Position numbers and translations under genes: made by a program. Positions 8,370-15,942 of a stretch of DNA of 21,974 bases are shown piece after piece (within the stretch, counting starts at the first letter, position 1; each line of letters opens with the position of its first letter). The notes beneath the pieces were generated by a model. It was given only the letters and a program-made list of their open reading frames with translations, was not told where the DNA came from and did no database searches. Origin of the DNA: an uncultured Johnsonella sp. (GTDB taxonomy: Bacteria; Bacillota; Clostridia; Lachnospirales; Lachnospiraceae); assembly GCA_905373785.1 (NCBI GenBank), contig CAJPUK010000023.1:1-21974 (forward strand), written 5' to 3'.

Positions 8370-8510
8370 TAAAAGTTAAAGGGGTGTGATAAGCTAATGG
8401 GTGCATAAAAAATAGAACAATTATTATAGGGGAAGCAGGTTGGAATCCTGTACGGTGCCGCCACTGTATTGAGTTAATGCTCTAAGTCAGATTACCTAAT
8501 GAGTCAACCA
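8370..8510 (+). promoter_or_regulatory. Cobalamin (B12) riboswitch aptamer
   Basis: The RNA would sense adenosyl- or methylcobalamin and shut the operon off when B12 is plentiful. Conserved blocks are visible in the right order: GGTGCATAAAA (8400-8410), ATAGGGGAAGCAGGTTGGAA (8436-8455) with CAGG/CCTG pairing, CGGTGCCGCCACTGTA (8453-8468), and the B12-box-like AAGTCAGATTACCT (8484-8497). Limits are approximate because the outer P1 helix is not certain. A transcription terminator follows about 25 bases downstream, as in the usual Firmicute arrangement. Confidence comes from the block order, not from a covariance-model score. Confidence 0.88.
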
Positions 8511-8524
8511 CTCTACGTTGCATG

Positions 8525-8564
8525 GGGATGGATATCCCGATATATCTTCATATTGGGATTTTTT
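8525..8564 (+). terminator. Riboswitch-controlled intrinsic terminator
   Basis: ATCCCGATAT (8534-8543) pairs with ATATTGGGAT (8550-8559), with one G-T pair, followed by six Ts (8559-8564). The segment GGGAT at 8525-8529 can pair instead with ATCCC at 8534-8538. That short helix excludes the terminator stem, so it is a candidate anti-terminator. This is the expression platform expected for a B12-repressed operon. Confidence 0.8.
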
Positions 8565-8786
8565 GATGTCATAGTTATAATCTTTTTTAAATCCCGGAAG
8601 AATATGGCTATTGTACCGATTTGACTATAGCCAAGCTAAATATGCCTTTATTGTTTGCAAAGGTAAGAAATTGAATGACCTATCTGCACTGTTGTTAAAT
8701 GGGATAGGAAGTTAGGCTGTGCTAATATCTGCATTTGCCCGTATGTGTTCTATAAACAGTGTGCTATAAAATATTTTGGAGGTTTT

Positions 8787-10475
8787 ATGAAAAAAAGAGT
8801 TTTAGGTATTTTAGGTGTTTGTGCCTCATTTATGTTGCTTTTGTCAGCTTGTTCAAATTCAGGAACTGCAGGCAGCAGTGCAGCCTCTCAAGCGGAGAGT
8901 GTATCGGAGGGCGTATCGTCTGCACAGCAAAATGCAGAGTCCGATTCCGAGCTTGCCCGTCTTGAGAATAAGGAAGAGTTCAGAATGGCAGTTAAGCCTT
9001 TTACAACTCTTGATCCTTGTATGGGATGGGGGCAGTACGGACCAAGCCTTATACAGAGTAAGCTTATGAAAATTAACAGTACTACTATAGAAAAGGATCT
9101 GGCTACAGATTATAGTGTAAGTGATGACGGTTTGGTATGGACCTTTAAGATAAGAGATGATGTGAAGTTCCATGACGGCTCTAAACTTACAGCGGCAGAT
9201 GTAGCATTTACTTTTAACAATACAAAGGCAATAGCGGGCAAGGTGGATTTGGCAAATATGGATGAGGCTGTGGCAGTAGATGATACCACCGTGGAATTTA
9301 GAATGAATAAGCCTTTCTCATCCTTCCTGTATAATACGGCAGCACTTGCAATAGTGCCTGAAAAATCCTATGTAGACAGTGCGACATATGCCAAAAATCC
9401 AATAGGAAGCGGACCTTATAAATTCGTACAGTATGATGAGGGTCAGCAGCTTATTATGGAAAGAAATGATGATTATTACGGAGATAAGCCTATCTTTAAG
9501 AAGTTGGTTTTACTCATGATGGATACCGGTTCAGCATTTGCTGCTGTGCAGGCAGGAACTGTTGACATGGCAAAGATTGATGAGCAATCAGCACAAAGTC
9601 AGGTTCAGGGCTATAAGTTAAAAGAGTTTACAACCTTTGACTATCGTTCAATTTCCATGCCTTATAATAAGCCGGGAACAACTACCGAAGAGGGTGATCC
9701 TATAGGCAATGCGGTAACTTCGGATGTGGCAGTAAGAAAGGCTCTGTCTTTAGGTATAAGCAGAGAAGCGATAGTACAGAATGCACTTTCCGGCTATGGG
9801 GAAGCGACCTTTGATGTGTTCAGCAAGTTCGGTTGGGGACTTGGAGACTTGGTTAAGGATGTAAAAGACGGTGATGTAGAGGCAGCAAAGAAGATACTTG
9901 ATGAGGCAGGATGGGTAGAAGGCAGTGACGGTATAAGAGAAAAAGACGGAGTAAAGGCGGAGTTTGAGTTATTATATGGTGCCAATGCAGTAGACAGACA
10001 GGCCATAGCCATGTCATTTGCTGAAGAAGCTAAAAAGTTAGGAATCAGTGTTAAACCTGTAGGTAAAGACTATGATGAAATTAAAAAACTTGCAAAGTCA
10101 ACCCCTATGGTATTGGGAGGAGGACATTGCAATCCTATGAATGTAGATATGATTTATGACGGAAGATTTGCAAAGACTACAGGTTGGTCCAATGTTATAG
10201 GCTACAGCAATGCAAAGACCGATGAATACATAGAAAAGGCATTTGCTGCTAAAACTGATGAAGAGGCTAATGAGTATTGGCAAAAGGTTTCATGGGACGG
10301 AACTGAGGGACCAAGTGTACTGGGAGAGACCTGCTATATTCCGCTATGTTATATAAGACATCTTTACTTTGTAAGAGAGGGAATTGACTTAGGTAAGGAT
10401 GTTATACTTGCACATGATCACGGAACCGCATCATTACAAGATGTAATACATTGGGATTACAAGGCTGCAAATTAG
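8787..10475 (+). CDS. Substrate-binding lipoprotein 1, Nik/Dpp-type ABC transporter (predicted cobalt or corrinoid uptake)
   Basis: This is a family-5 extracellular solute-binding protein that would capture the substrate outside the membrane and deliver it to the downstream permease. ATG 8787 is chosen over the upstream in-frame ATG at 8745 because GGAGG (8778-8782) precedes it and the protein then begins with a clean signal peptide. The lipobox is LLSAC, with C22 as lipidated residue. The family core includes WTFKIRDDVKFHDGSKLTA and IGSGPYKF. The protein has 562 residues. Candidate ligand residues are H447 and C448 in GGGHCNP, and HDH (543-545) near the C-terminus. The B12 riboswitch suggests cobalt or a B12 precursor, but nickel, a metallophore complex or a peptide cannot be excluded. 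Confidence 0.85.
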   Translation: MKKRVLGILGVCASFMLLLSACSNSGTAGSSAASQAESVSEGVSSAQQNAESDSELARLENKEEFRMAVKPFTTLDPCMGWGQYGPSLIQSKLMKINSTTIEKDLATDYSVSDDGLVWTFKIRDDVKFHDGSKLTAADVAFTFNNTKAIAGKVDLANMDEAVAVDDTTVEFRMNKPFSSFLYNTAALAIVPEKSYVDSATYAKNPIGSGPYKFVQYDEGQQLIMERNDDYYGDKPIFKKLVLLMMDTGSAFAAVQAGTVDMAKIDEQSAQSQVQGYKLKEFTTFDYRSISMPYNKPGTTTEEGDPIGNAVTSDVAVRKALSLGISREAIVQNALSGYGEATFDVFSKFGWGLGDLVKDVKDGDVEAAKKILDEAGWVEGSDGIREKDGVKAEFELLYGANAVDRQAIAMSFAEEAKKLGISVKPVGKDYDEIKKLAKSTPMVLGGGHCNPMNVDMIYDGRFAKTTGWSNVIGYSNAKTDEYIEKAFAAKTDEEANEYWQKVSWDGTEGPSVLGETCYIPLCYIRHLYFVREGIDLGKDVILAHDHGTASLQDVIHWDYKAAN

Positions 10476-10589
10476 TTATTATTTGGTTGGTATAACTCAT
10501 TATAATTAGCAATCTATCTCAAATCAGTACAGGAACACTAATTTAACACAGATGTGCTTTTGTACGAAATAGTTATTTAAAATAGTTTA

Positions 10590-10637
10590 CACCGGACAAA
10601 TTCTGATTGACCTCACTCACGGTGCTTGGTCAATCGG
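10590..10637 (+). other. Hairpin, possible pseudoknot, between the two binding-protein genes
   Basis: CTGATTGACC (10603-10612) pairs with GGTCAATCGG (10628-10637) over 10 bp with one G-T pair. The loop contains CGGTG (10620-10624), which is complementary to CACCG upstream (10590-10594), so an H-type pseudoknot is possible. No T-run follows. It ends 40 bases before the next ATG and may tune the relative level of the two binding proteins by attenuating, stabilising or processing the mRNA. Confidence 0.5.
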
Positions 10638-10677
10638 AGCTTATAGAAAAAATATTTAGAAACAGAAAGGTAATGTT

Positions 10678-12324
10678 ATGAAAAAGCAAATAAAAAGAAT
10701 TGTATCATTGGGTATATGTGCCGCATTATTTCTTAGTGCCTGTTCTTCCTCTCAAAACTCCGCCTCAAGTACAGGTGCGGGTGAGACAGTTTCACAAGAA
10801 TCAAGTGCAAAGCGTCTTGAAGATAAGGAAGAAGTAAGAATAGCTGCCGAGATTTTCGGAAGCCTTGATCCTTGTGCAGGCTGGGGAGAGTATGGAGAAC
10901 CGCTTATACAAAGCAAACTTATGAAGATAAAGAGTGCTTCAATAGAAAAAGATCTGGCTACTGATTACAGTGTAAGTGATGACAGTCTTACATGGACTTT
11001 TAAGATAAGAGATGATGTAAAATTCCATGACGGTTCCAAGCTTACAGCTTCAGATGTGGCATTTACTTTTAACAATACTAAGGCAATAGGCGGAAGTCTG
11101 GATCTAAGCAATCTTAAAGAGGCTGTGGCAGTAGACGATACTACGGTAGAGTTTAGAATGAACGAGCCGTTTTCATCTTTCTTATATGTGTCAGCCGCAC
11201 TTGGAATAGTGCCTGAAAAGACCTATGTTAATAGTGAGACCTATGCTAAGCATCCTATAGGAAGCGGACCTTTAAAATTTGTGCAATATGATGAGGGTCA
11301 GCAGCTTATATTGGAGAGAAATGATGATTACTACGGCGAGAAGATGAAGTTCAAACGCTTTGTAATGATACTTATGGAGTCAAGTTCGGCTTTTGCAGCC
11401 GCAAAGGCGGGAGAAGTCGATATAGCTTTAGTAGATCACTCTATGGCAGAAAGCCCTGTTGAGGGATACAGTTTTAAGACTATGGAAAGCTATGATTATC
11501 GTATACTTTCAATGCCCTGTATAAAGAGCGGAAACACAACCGAGCAAGGTGATCCTATGGGTAATGATGTAACCTCAGACTTGGCGATAAGGAAGGCTTT
11601 AACTATAGGATTAAACAGAAAGGCGATAGTTGATGATGTACTTTCAGGCTATGGTGAACCTATTTTTGATATGTTTGCGAAATTCCCTTGGGGTATAGCG
11701 GATGAAGTTGCCAATATCAAAGACGGTGATGTGGAAGCGGCTAAGAAAATACTTGATGATGCAGGCTGGGTAGTAGGAGCAGACGGTATTCGTGAAAAAG
11801 ACGGAGTTAAAGCAAGCTTTGAACTCCTCTACGGTGCAAGTGCCAAGGAAAGACAGGCGGTAGCCTTAGGTGTAGAGCAGCAGGCTAAGGAGCTTGGAAT
11901 AGAAATCAAACCTACAGGTAAGGATTGGGATGAGATAAAAAAACTTGGAAAATCTCAAGCAATAGTACTTGGCGGCGGACAGTACAACCCTATGGGTATA
12001 AAGAAACTTTTTGACGGAGAGACTTATAATCAAAGCGGTTGGAACAATGTAATATGCTATAAGAACGAAAAGACAGATGAATATATTAAAAAAGCAGTAA
12101 GTGCAAAGACGGAAGAAGAGGCTATAGGATATTGGAGAGAGGCTCTTTGGGACGGAACTGAGGGTCCAAGCGTACTTGGAGATGCTGTGTACATACCTAT
12201 ATGCTATGCAAAGCATGTGTATATAATAAGAGACGGTATTGATTTGGGCGGTGATATAGTACTTCCTCATGACCATGGTATAGCTATAATGGAAAATATT
12301 ACAAAATGGGATTATAAGAAATAG
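10678..12324 (+). CDS. Substrate-binding lipoprotein 2, paralogue of the preceding gene
   Basis: This 548-residue family-5 binding protein is clearly a tandem duplicate of its neighbour. Long stretches such as IEKDLATDYSVSDD and TWTFKIRDDVKFHDGSKLTA are nearly identical, while the DNA has drifted at many codons. The lipobox is LSAC (C22). AAAGG lies upstream of the ATG. The C-terminal HDH is kept (531-533), but the GGGHCNP of the first copy reads GGGQYNP here (Q435, Y436), and other loops differ. This suggests altered substrate choice or affinity. The permease gene starts 13 bp downstream, so both binding proteins probably feed the same transporter. Confidence 0.85.
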   Translation: MKKQIKRIVSLGICAALFLSACSSSQNSASSTGAGETVSQESSAKRLEDKEEVRIAAEIFGSLDPCAGWGEYGEPLIQSKLMKIKSASIEKDLATDYSVSDDSLTWTFKIRDDVKFHDGSKLTASDVAFTFNNTKAIGGSLDLSNLKEAVAVDDTTVEFRMNEPFSSFLYVSAALGIVPEKTYVNSETYAKHPIGSGPLKFVQYDEGQQLILERNDDYYGEKMKFKRFVMILMESSSAFAAAKAGEVDIALVDHSMAESPVEGYSFKTMESYDYRILSMPCIKSGNTTEQGDPMGNDVTSDLAIRKALTIGLNRKAIVDDVLSGYGEPIFDMFAKFPWGIADEVANIKDGDVEAAKKILDDAGWVVGADGIREKDGVKASFELLYGASAKERQAVALGVEQQAKELGIEIKPTGKDWDEIKKLGKSQAIVLGGGQYNPMGIKKLFDGETYNQSGWNNVICYKNEKTDEYIKKAVSAKTEEEAIGYWREALWDGTEGPSVLGDAVYIPICYAKHVYIIRDGIDLGGDIVLPHDHGIAIMENITKWDYKK

Positions 12325-12337
12325 TCAGGAGGGTTTT

Positions 12338-13321
12338 GTGGCGACATTAAAATATACACTTAAGTCGGTAATAAAGGCTTTGTCTTTGATTATTGCTCTG
12401 TCTATACTTACATTTACTCTGGCACAGCTTTCCCCCATAGATCCGGTAAGAGCCTATGTGGGAGCTGAGAGTATTGCAAGCCCTGAGCAGATGGAATATA
12501 TAGCACAAAAGTGGGGTCTTAATGACCCCCCTTTGGAAAGATACGGTAAATGGGCTACTTCCATGCTTAAAGGAGATATGGGAGACTCCATAGTATACTC
12601 AAGACCGGTAATAGATGTGATTTCGGAAAATGTGAAGAATTCTTTTTGGTTGATGTTTGTATCGTGGCTTTTTTCGGGTATACTCGGATTTATTCTGGGT
12701 ATTTTGGCAGCCACATATAGAGACAGTATCTTAGATAAGGCAATCAGAACATTTTGCTATATACTCTCGTCTACGCCGACCTTTTGGATAGGCATACTAC
12801 TCTTATTAGTATTCAGTGTACAGCTTAAGATATTTCCTATAGGACTTTCGGCTCCGATAGGAAAGGCGGCGGCAAGTGTTACCGTATGGGATAGGATCTA
12901 CCACCTCATACTTCCCGCACTTACCTTAAGTATTATAGGTATTTCAAGTATAGCCCTGCATACAAGAGAGAAGATGATAGAAGTGTGGAACAGTGAGTAT
13001 GCTCTTTTTGCAAGAGCCAGAGGCGAGTCTACATTTGCCATAGTAAAAAATCATGGAATAAGAAACATACTCTTACCGGCTGTTACCTTACAGTTTGCTT
13101 CAATAAGCGAGCTTTTCGGAGGTTCGGTACTTGCGGAAAATGTATTCTCATACGCAGGGCTTGGAAGTGTTACGGTGGCAGCGGGCACAAAGGGAGACCT
13201 GCCGCTTCTGCTCGGAATAACTATGTTTACCGGTGCAATAGTATTTATCGGAAATATGATAGCGAATCTGCTTTATCCGGTTATAGACCCGAGGATAAAG
13301 GAGGCACAGCATGAAAAATAA
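12338..13321 (+). CDS. ABC transporter permease, NikB/DppB type
   Basis: This is the first membrane subunit of the Nik/Dpp-type importer. The 327-residue protein starts with GTG, preceded by a strong AGGAGGG. It has an N-terminal membrane helix (about residues 13-30), an extracytoplasmic segment with the family pattern LSPIDPVRAY and KWGLNDPP, and then five helices. The cytoplasmic EAA-type coupling loop ARARGESTFAIVKNHGIRN lies at about residues 224-242. It ends with DPRIKEA, typical of DppB proteins. It overlaps the next gene by 11 bp, which indicates translational coupling. Confidence 0.92.
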   Translation: MATLKYTLKSVIKALSLIIALSILTFTLAQLSPIDPVRAYVGAESIASPEQMEYIAQKWGLNDPPLERYGKWATSMLKGDMGDSIVYSRPVIDVISENVKNSFWLMFVSWLFSGILGFILGILAATYRDSILDKAIRTFCYILSSTPTFWIGILLLLVFSVQLKIFPIGLSAPIGKAAASVTVWDRIYHLILPALTLSIIGISSIALHTREKMIEVWNSEYALFARARGESTFAIVKNHGIRNILLPAVTLQFASISELFGGSVLAENVFSYAGLGSVTVAAGTKGDLPLLLGITMFTGAIVFIGNMIANLLYPVIDPRIKEAQHEK

Positions 13322-14144
13322 ATTTGAGATCAATTTGCGTACAAAAACTATATTTATGTTGGTGTTCTGCACTTTGTTTTTGCTTGCGATAATGATTATA
13401 GGAAGTTTTATTAATGAAAGTCATTACGGAAGCAACTTTGCTCAAAAAAACCTTCCGCCGTCCCTTGAGCATATATTCGGAACCGATTGGCTGGGAAGAG
13501 ATATGTTTTTCAGATCTCTAAAAGGTATGACAACCAGTATATGGATAGGACTTATAGCTTCTTTGGTAAGCTCGGTGCTTGCTGTGGTTTTGGGTACTTT
13601 GGCAGCGACCGCCGGTAAAAAGGTCGATTCGGCAATACTTTGGCTTGTGGATCTATTTCAGGGAAAGCCGCATCTTATCTTCCTTATGTTCATATCAATT
13701 CTTGTGGGCAAGGGAGTCAAGGGAATACTTATAGGTGTTGCGGTTACTCACTGGACGGGACTTACAAGAATAGTAAGGGCGGAGATACTTGCACTTAAGA
13801 CCAATCAATATATATTGCAGGCAAGAAAGCTTGGACAGTCACCGCTTACAATAGCTGTAAGACATATACAACCGCATATACTGCCGCAATTTTTTGTAGG
13901 CTTGGTGCTTTTATTTCCACATGCCATCTTACATGAGGCATCACTTACCTTCTTGGGTTTCGGTATACCGCTTGAGCAACCGGCTATAGGTGTTATACTT
14001 TCGGAGTCTATGAGGTATATTACCTTGGGAATGTGGTGGCTAGCTGTATTCCCCGGTCTGCTTTTACTTTCCGTGGTAATGCTTTTTGACGGTATAGGCG
14101 GTAACTTGAAAAAATTAATAGATCCTAAGACAGGACAGGAGTAG
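13311..14144 (+). CDS. ABC transporter permease, NikC/DppC type
   Basis: This is the second membrane subunit, 277 residues. It has an N-terminal helix (about residues 14-32) and a typical DppC linker (HIFGTDWLGRDMFFR). The EAA loop ILQARKLGQSPLTIAVRHI is at about residues 169-187 and contacts the ATPases. The late motif HEASLTFLGFGIP is strongly conserved in this family. The start codon lies inside the previous gene, and the ATPase gene follows after 3 bp. Confidence 0.92.
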   Translation: MKNKFEINLRTKTIFMLVFCTLFLLAIMIIGSFINESHYGSNFAQKNLPPSLEHIFGTDWLGRDMFFRSLKGMTTSIWIGLIASLVSSVLAVVLGTLAATAGKKVDSAILWLVDLFQGKPHLIFLMFISILVGKGVKGILIGVAVTHWTGLTRIVRAEILALKTNQYILQARKLGQSPLTIAVRHIQPHILPQFFVGLVLLFPHAILHEASLTFLGFGIPLEQPAIGVILSESMRYITLGMWWLAVFPGLLLLSVVMLFDGIGGNLKKLIDPKTGQE

Positions 14145-14147
14145 AGT

Positions 14148-14972
14148 ATGCTTGAAGTGAAAAATTTAACAATATCTTTTAAAATGTATGATCGCTTGCT
14201 TAACCAAATCATAAAAGATACCATACACCACATGAGTATTGAGGTTAAAGCAGGAGAGATACACGCAGTGGTAGGTTCTTCAGGCAGCGGTAAGAGTTTG
14301 CTTGCTCATGCGGTTATGGATATACTCCCCGAAAATGCTATAAAGGGAGGAGAGATCTTCTATGAAGGAAAGCTGCTTGACAAGAAACTCATAAAGAAGT
14401 TAAGGGGGAAGGAAATAAGTCTTATACCCCAGTCAATAGCCTATCTTGATCCCTTAAGTAAGTTAAGCACACAAATATTCGGTAAAGGTTATGATAAGAA
14501 AAAGGCGGAAGAACTGCTTGAAAAATTTAATTTATCTAAAGAAGACAAAGAAAAGTATCCCTTTCAATTATCCGGAGGTATGGCAAGGCGAGCACTTATA
14601 ATGAGCAGCGTGGTGGATGATGCCAAACTGATAATAGCGGATGAGCCTACTCCGGGACTTAATCCCAAGCTTGCAGCGGAGATACTTAATGTATTTAGAG
14701 ATTTTGCGGATGAGGGCAAGGGAGTGCTTTTAATTACTCATGATGTGGACTTGGTTTGTGAAGTGGCAGACAGAATATCTATATTTTATGGCGGTACTAT
14801 TTTGGAAACCTTAAAAGTGGAAGACTTTTTAAAGGGTGATGACAGTATAAAGCACCCATATACAAGGGCTTTGTGGGCAGCACTCCCACAAAATAAATTT
14901 GAGGCGATAGATATGAAAAAACTTGCCTTGGAATGTGAAGAGTGCGGTCTGCCTTTGCCGGCATCAAATTAA
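14148..14972 (+). CDS. ABC transporter ATPase, NikD/DppD type
   Basis: This is one of two nucleotide-binding subunits energising the importer. The 274 residues show Walker A GSSGSGKS (K49), the Q-loop near LIPQS, the signature LSGGMARRA, Walker B LIIADEPT and the switch histidine in LLITHD. The C-terminal HPYTRALWAALP is the Opp/Dpp-type extension. A CEEC pair (C263, C266) lies near the end, where longer OppD-like ATPases carry cysteines for an iron-sulphur cluster. It could be a degenerate remnant or a two-cysteine metal site. Confidence 0.92.
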   Translation: MLEVKNLTISFKMYDRLLNQIIKDTIHHMSIEVKAGEIHAVVGSSGSGKSLLAHAVMDILPENAIKGGEIFYEGKLLDKKLIKKLRGKEISLIPQSIAYLDPLSKLSTQIFGKGYDKKKAEELLEKFNLSKEDKEKYPFQLSGGMARRALIMSSVVDDAKLIIADEPTPGLNPKLAAEILNVFRDFADEGKGVLLITHDVDLVCEVADRISIFYGGTILETLKVEDFLKGDDSIKHPYTRALWAALPQNKFEAIDMKKLALECEECGLPLPASN

Positions 14973-14992
14973 GGAAGGTGTAGATAAAGATT

Positions 14993-15595
14993 ATGCTTGA
15001 AGCTAAAAATATACATTTTTCATATAATAAACAACATAAAATATTGGATAATATAAGCATGAGTTTCGGAATTGATGAGATAGTATCTCTCATAGGTCCT
15101 TCCGGCTGCGGAAAGTCCACTTTTTCAAAAATACTGGCAGGTTATATAAAACCTGACTCGGGAGAAGTGCTTTTTAATAACAGTCCGCTGCCAAAAAGCG
15201 GATATTGCCCGGTGCAGCTTATATATCAGCACCCTGAAAAGGCGGTTAATCCTAAGTGGCATATGAAACAGATACTCAAAGAAGGCTGGGATATAGATGA
15301 TGAGACTATAGAGGCTTTGGGAATACAAAAAAGTTGGCTTACACGCTGGCCCTCTGAACTTAGCGGAGGCGAGCTGCAAAGGTTTTGTATAGCAAGAGCC
15401 TTAGGTCCCAAGACCAAGTATATCATAGCGGATGAGATGACTACTATGCTTGATGCTATTACTCAAGCTGCAATTTGGGATGTTATTATAAAGCAGTGTA
15501 AAAAGAGAAATATAGGATTGCTTGCGGTTACTCATAATCATGCCTTGGCAAAGAGAATTAGTGACAGGATCATTAATTTTGAGGAGCTGGGGTAA
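14993..15595 (+). CDS. ABC transporter ATPase, NikE type (short form)
   Basis: This is the second nucleotide-binding subunit, only 200 residues against roughly 260 for typical NikE. It keeps the complete core: Walker A GPSGCGKST (K41), signature LSGGELQRF, Walker B YIIADEMT with the catalytic Glu, and the switch His in AVTHNH. The usual C-terminal extension is missing, but the stop is clean with no sign of a frameshift, so this is a natural short form. AAGGAAGG overlaps the stop region of the preceding gene. It is the last gene before the palindrome. Confidence 0.9.
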   Translation: MLEAKNIHFSYNKQHKILDNISMSFGIDEIVSLIGPSGCGKSTFSKILAGYIKPDSGEVLFNNSPLPKSGYCPVQLIYQHPEKAVNPKWHMKQILKEGWDIDDETIEALGIQKSWLTRWPSELSGGELQRFCIARALGPKTKYIIADEMTTMLDAITQAAIWDVIIKQCKKRNIGLLAVTHNHALAKRISDRIINFEELG

Positions 15596-15601
15596 AAATT
15601 A

Positions 15602-15614
15602 CTTGTACTTTAAT
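15602..15614 (+). repeat. Free-standing copy of the palindrome end
   Basis: CTTGTACTTTAAT occurs here and again at 15650-15662 inside the left arm of the palindrome, 48 bases on. An inverted copy with one mismatch is at 15791-15803. The extra copy suggests a nested or partial earlier insertion, or a slipped duplication of the element end. Confidence 0.55.
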
Positions 15615-15641
15615 TTATCTTAGAGATGTTTTGATTAAAAT

Positions 15642-15811
15642 AAAATTTCCTTGTACTTTAATCTGAGCAAGAGACCTTTCTTAAAGCTTTGACAAATTCA
15701 CACAGACTGAGGAACTTACTTGTCCGCCTGCTTCGTGGCGGTCTGTGGAATTTGTAACTCGCTTTATCGAAAGGTCTAAACGCTATACAGATTGAAGTAC
15801 AAGGAAATTTT
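15642..15811. repeat. 170-bp imperfect palindrome (MITE-like element or large terminator hairpin)
   Basis: The outer arms, 24 bases each (15642-15665 and 15788-15811), match at 23 of 24 positions. Inside them AGACCTTTC (15672-15680) pairs with GAAAGGTCT (15769-15777). Further in, ACAAATTC and CACAGAC (15692-15707, with one bulged base) pair with GTCTGTG and GAATTTGT (15741-15755). An inner CCGCC/GGCGG (15724-15728, 15737-15741) closes the centre. The whole can fold into one long stem. It has no coding capacity and no transposase. Such elements in Firmicutes are often miniature inverted-repeat transposons; placed at the 3' end of an operon it may also act as a terminator or RNA-stability hairpin. 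Confidence 0.75.
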
Positions 15812-15854
15812 TGCATTAAACCAAGATGGTAATTATAAGTATAGAAAAGGCAGG

Positions 15855-15868
15855 GAACAATATTGTAA
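15855..15868. promoter_or_regulatory. Bce-type operator upstream of the response regulator gene
   Basis: GAACA-ATAT-TGTAA fits the Bce-box pattern TNACA-N4-TGTAA at all fixed positions but the first. It is centred about 81 bp before the regulator ATG and about 54 bp before the transcription start implied by TATACT. This suggests autoregulation. The ACAATATTGT core is also a perfect palindrome. Confidence 0.5.
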
Positions 15869-15942
15869 GTTCACTTTAATAGAAATGAAAAGAGCTGTTA
15901 TGTTATACTTGAGTGATATTATTGTATATGCAGGTGTTTGTT

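Larger units (their letters stand above)
8259..8786. other. Long leader region of the transporter operon
   Basis: This 528-bp gap contains the cobalamin riboswitch and its terminator, described separately. Before them is a 6-bp hairpin (8303-8308 with 8324-8329). After the terminator a further 222 bases precede the first binding protein, with a 7-bp hairpin TGGCTAT/ATAGCCA (8605-8611, 8627-8633) and a 6-bp one CCTATC/GATAGG (8679-8684, 8703-8708). I found no convincing promoter and no small gene. Confidence 0.5.
15596..15942. other. Gap between transporter operon and Bce module
   Basis: It holds a 170-bp imperfect palindrome, a free-standing copy of part of its left end, and a Bce-type operator, each listed separately. 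No small gene is seen. A TATACT (15904-15909) may be the -10 element for the regulator gene; no good -35 lies 17 bases upstream, as expected for an activated promoter. Confidence 0.55.

Noticed and set aside
8440..8465. tRNA T-loop-like GGTTGGAATCC
   Set aside because: No acceptor or anticodon arms fit around it; it is part of the conserved cobalamin riboswitch core.
8745..8786. Upstream in-frame start for the first binding protein
   Set aside because: It would put 14 residues before the signal peptide; the ATG at 8787 has GGAGG at the right distance and gives a normal lipoprotein signal.
15913..15942. Upstream in-frame start for the response regulator
   Set aside because: It adds ten hydrophobic residues before the receiver domain and has no ribosome binding site; ATG 15943 has both correct context and family length.
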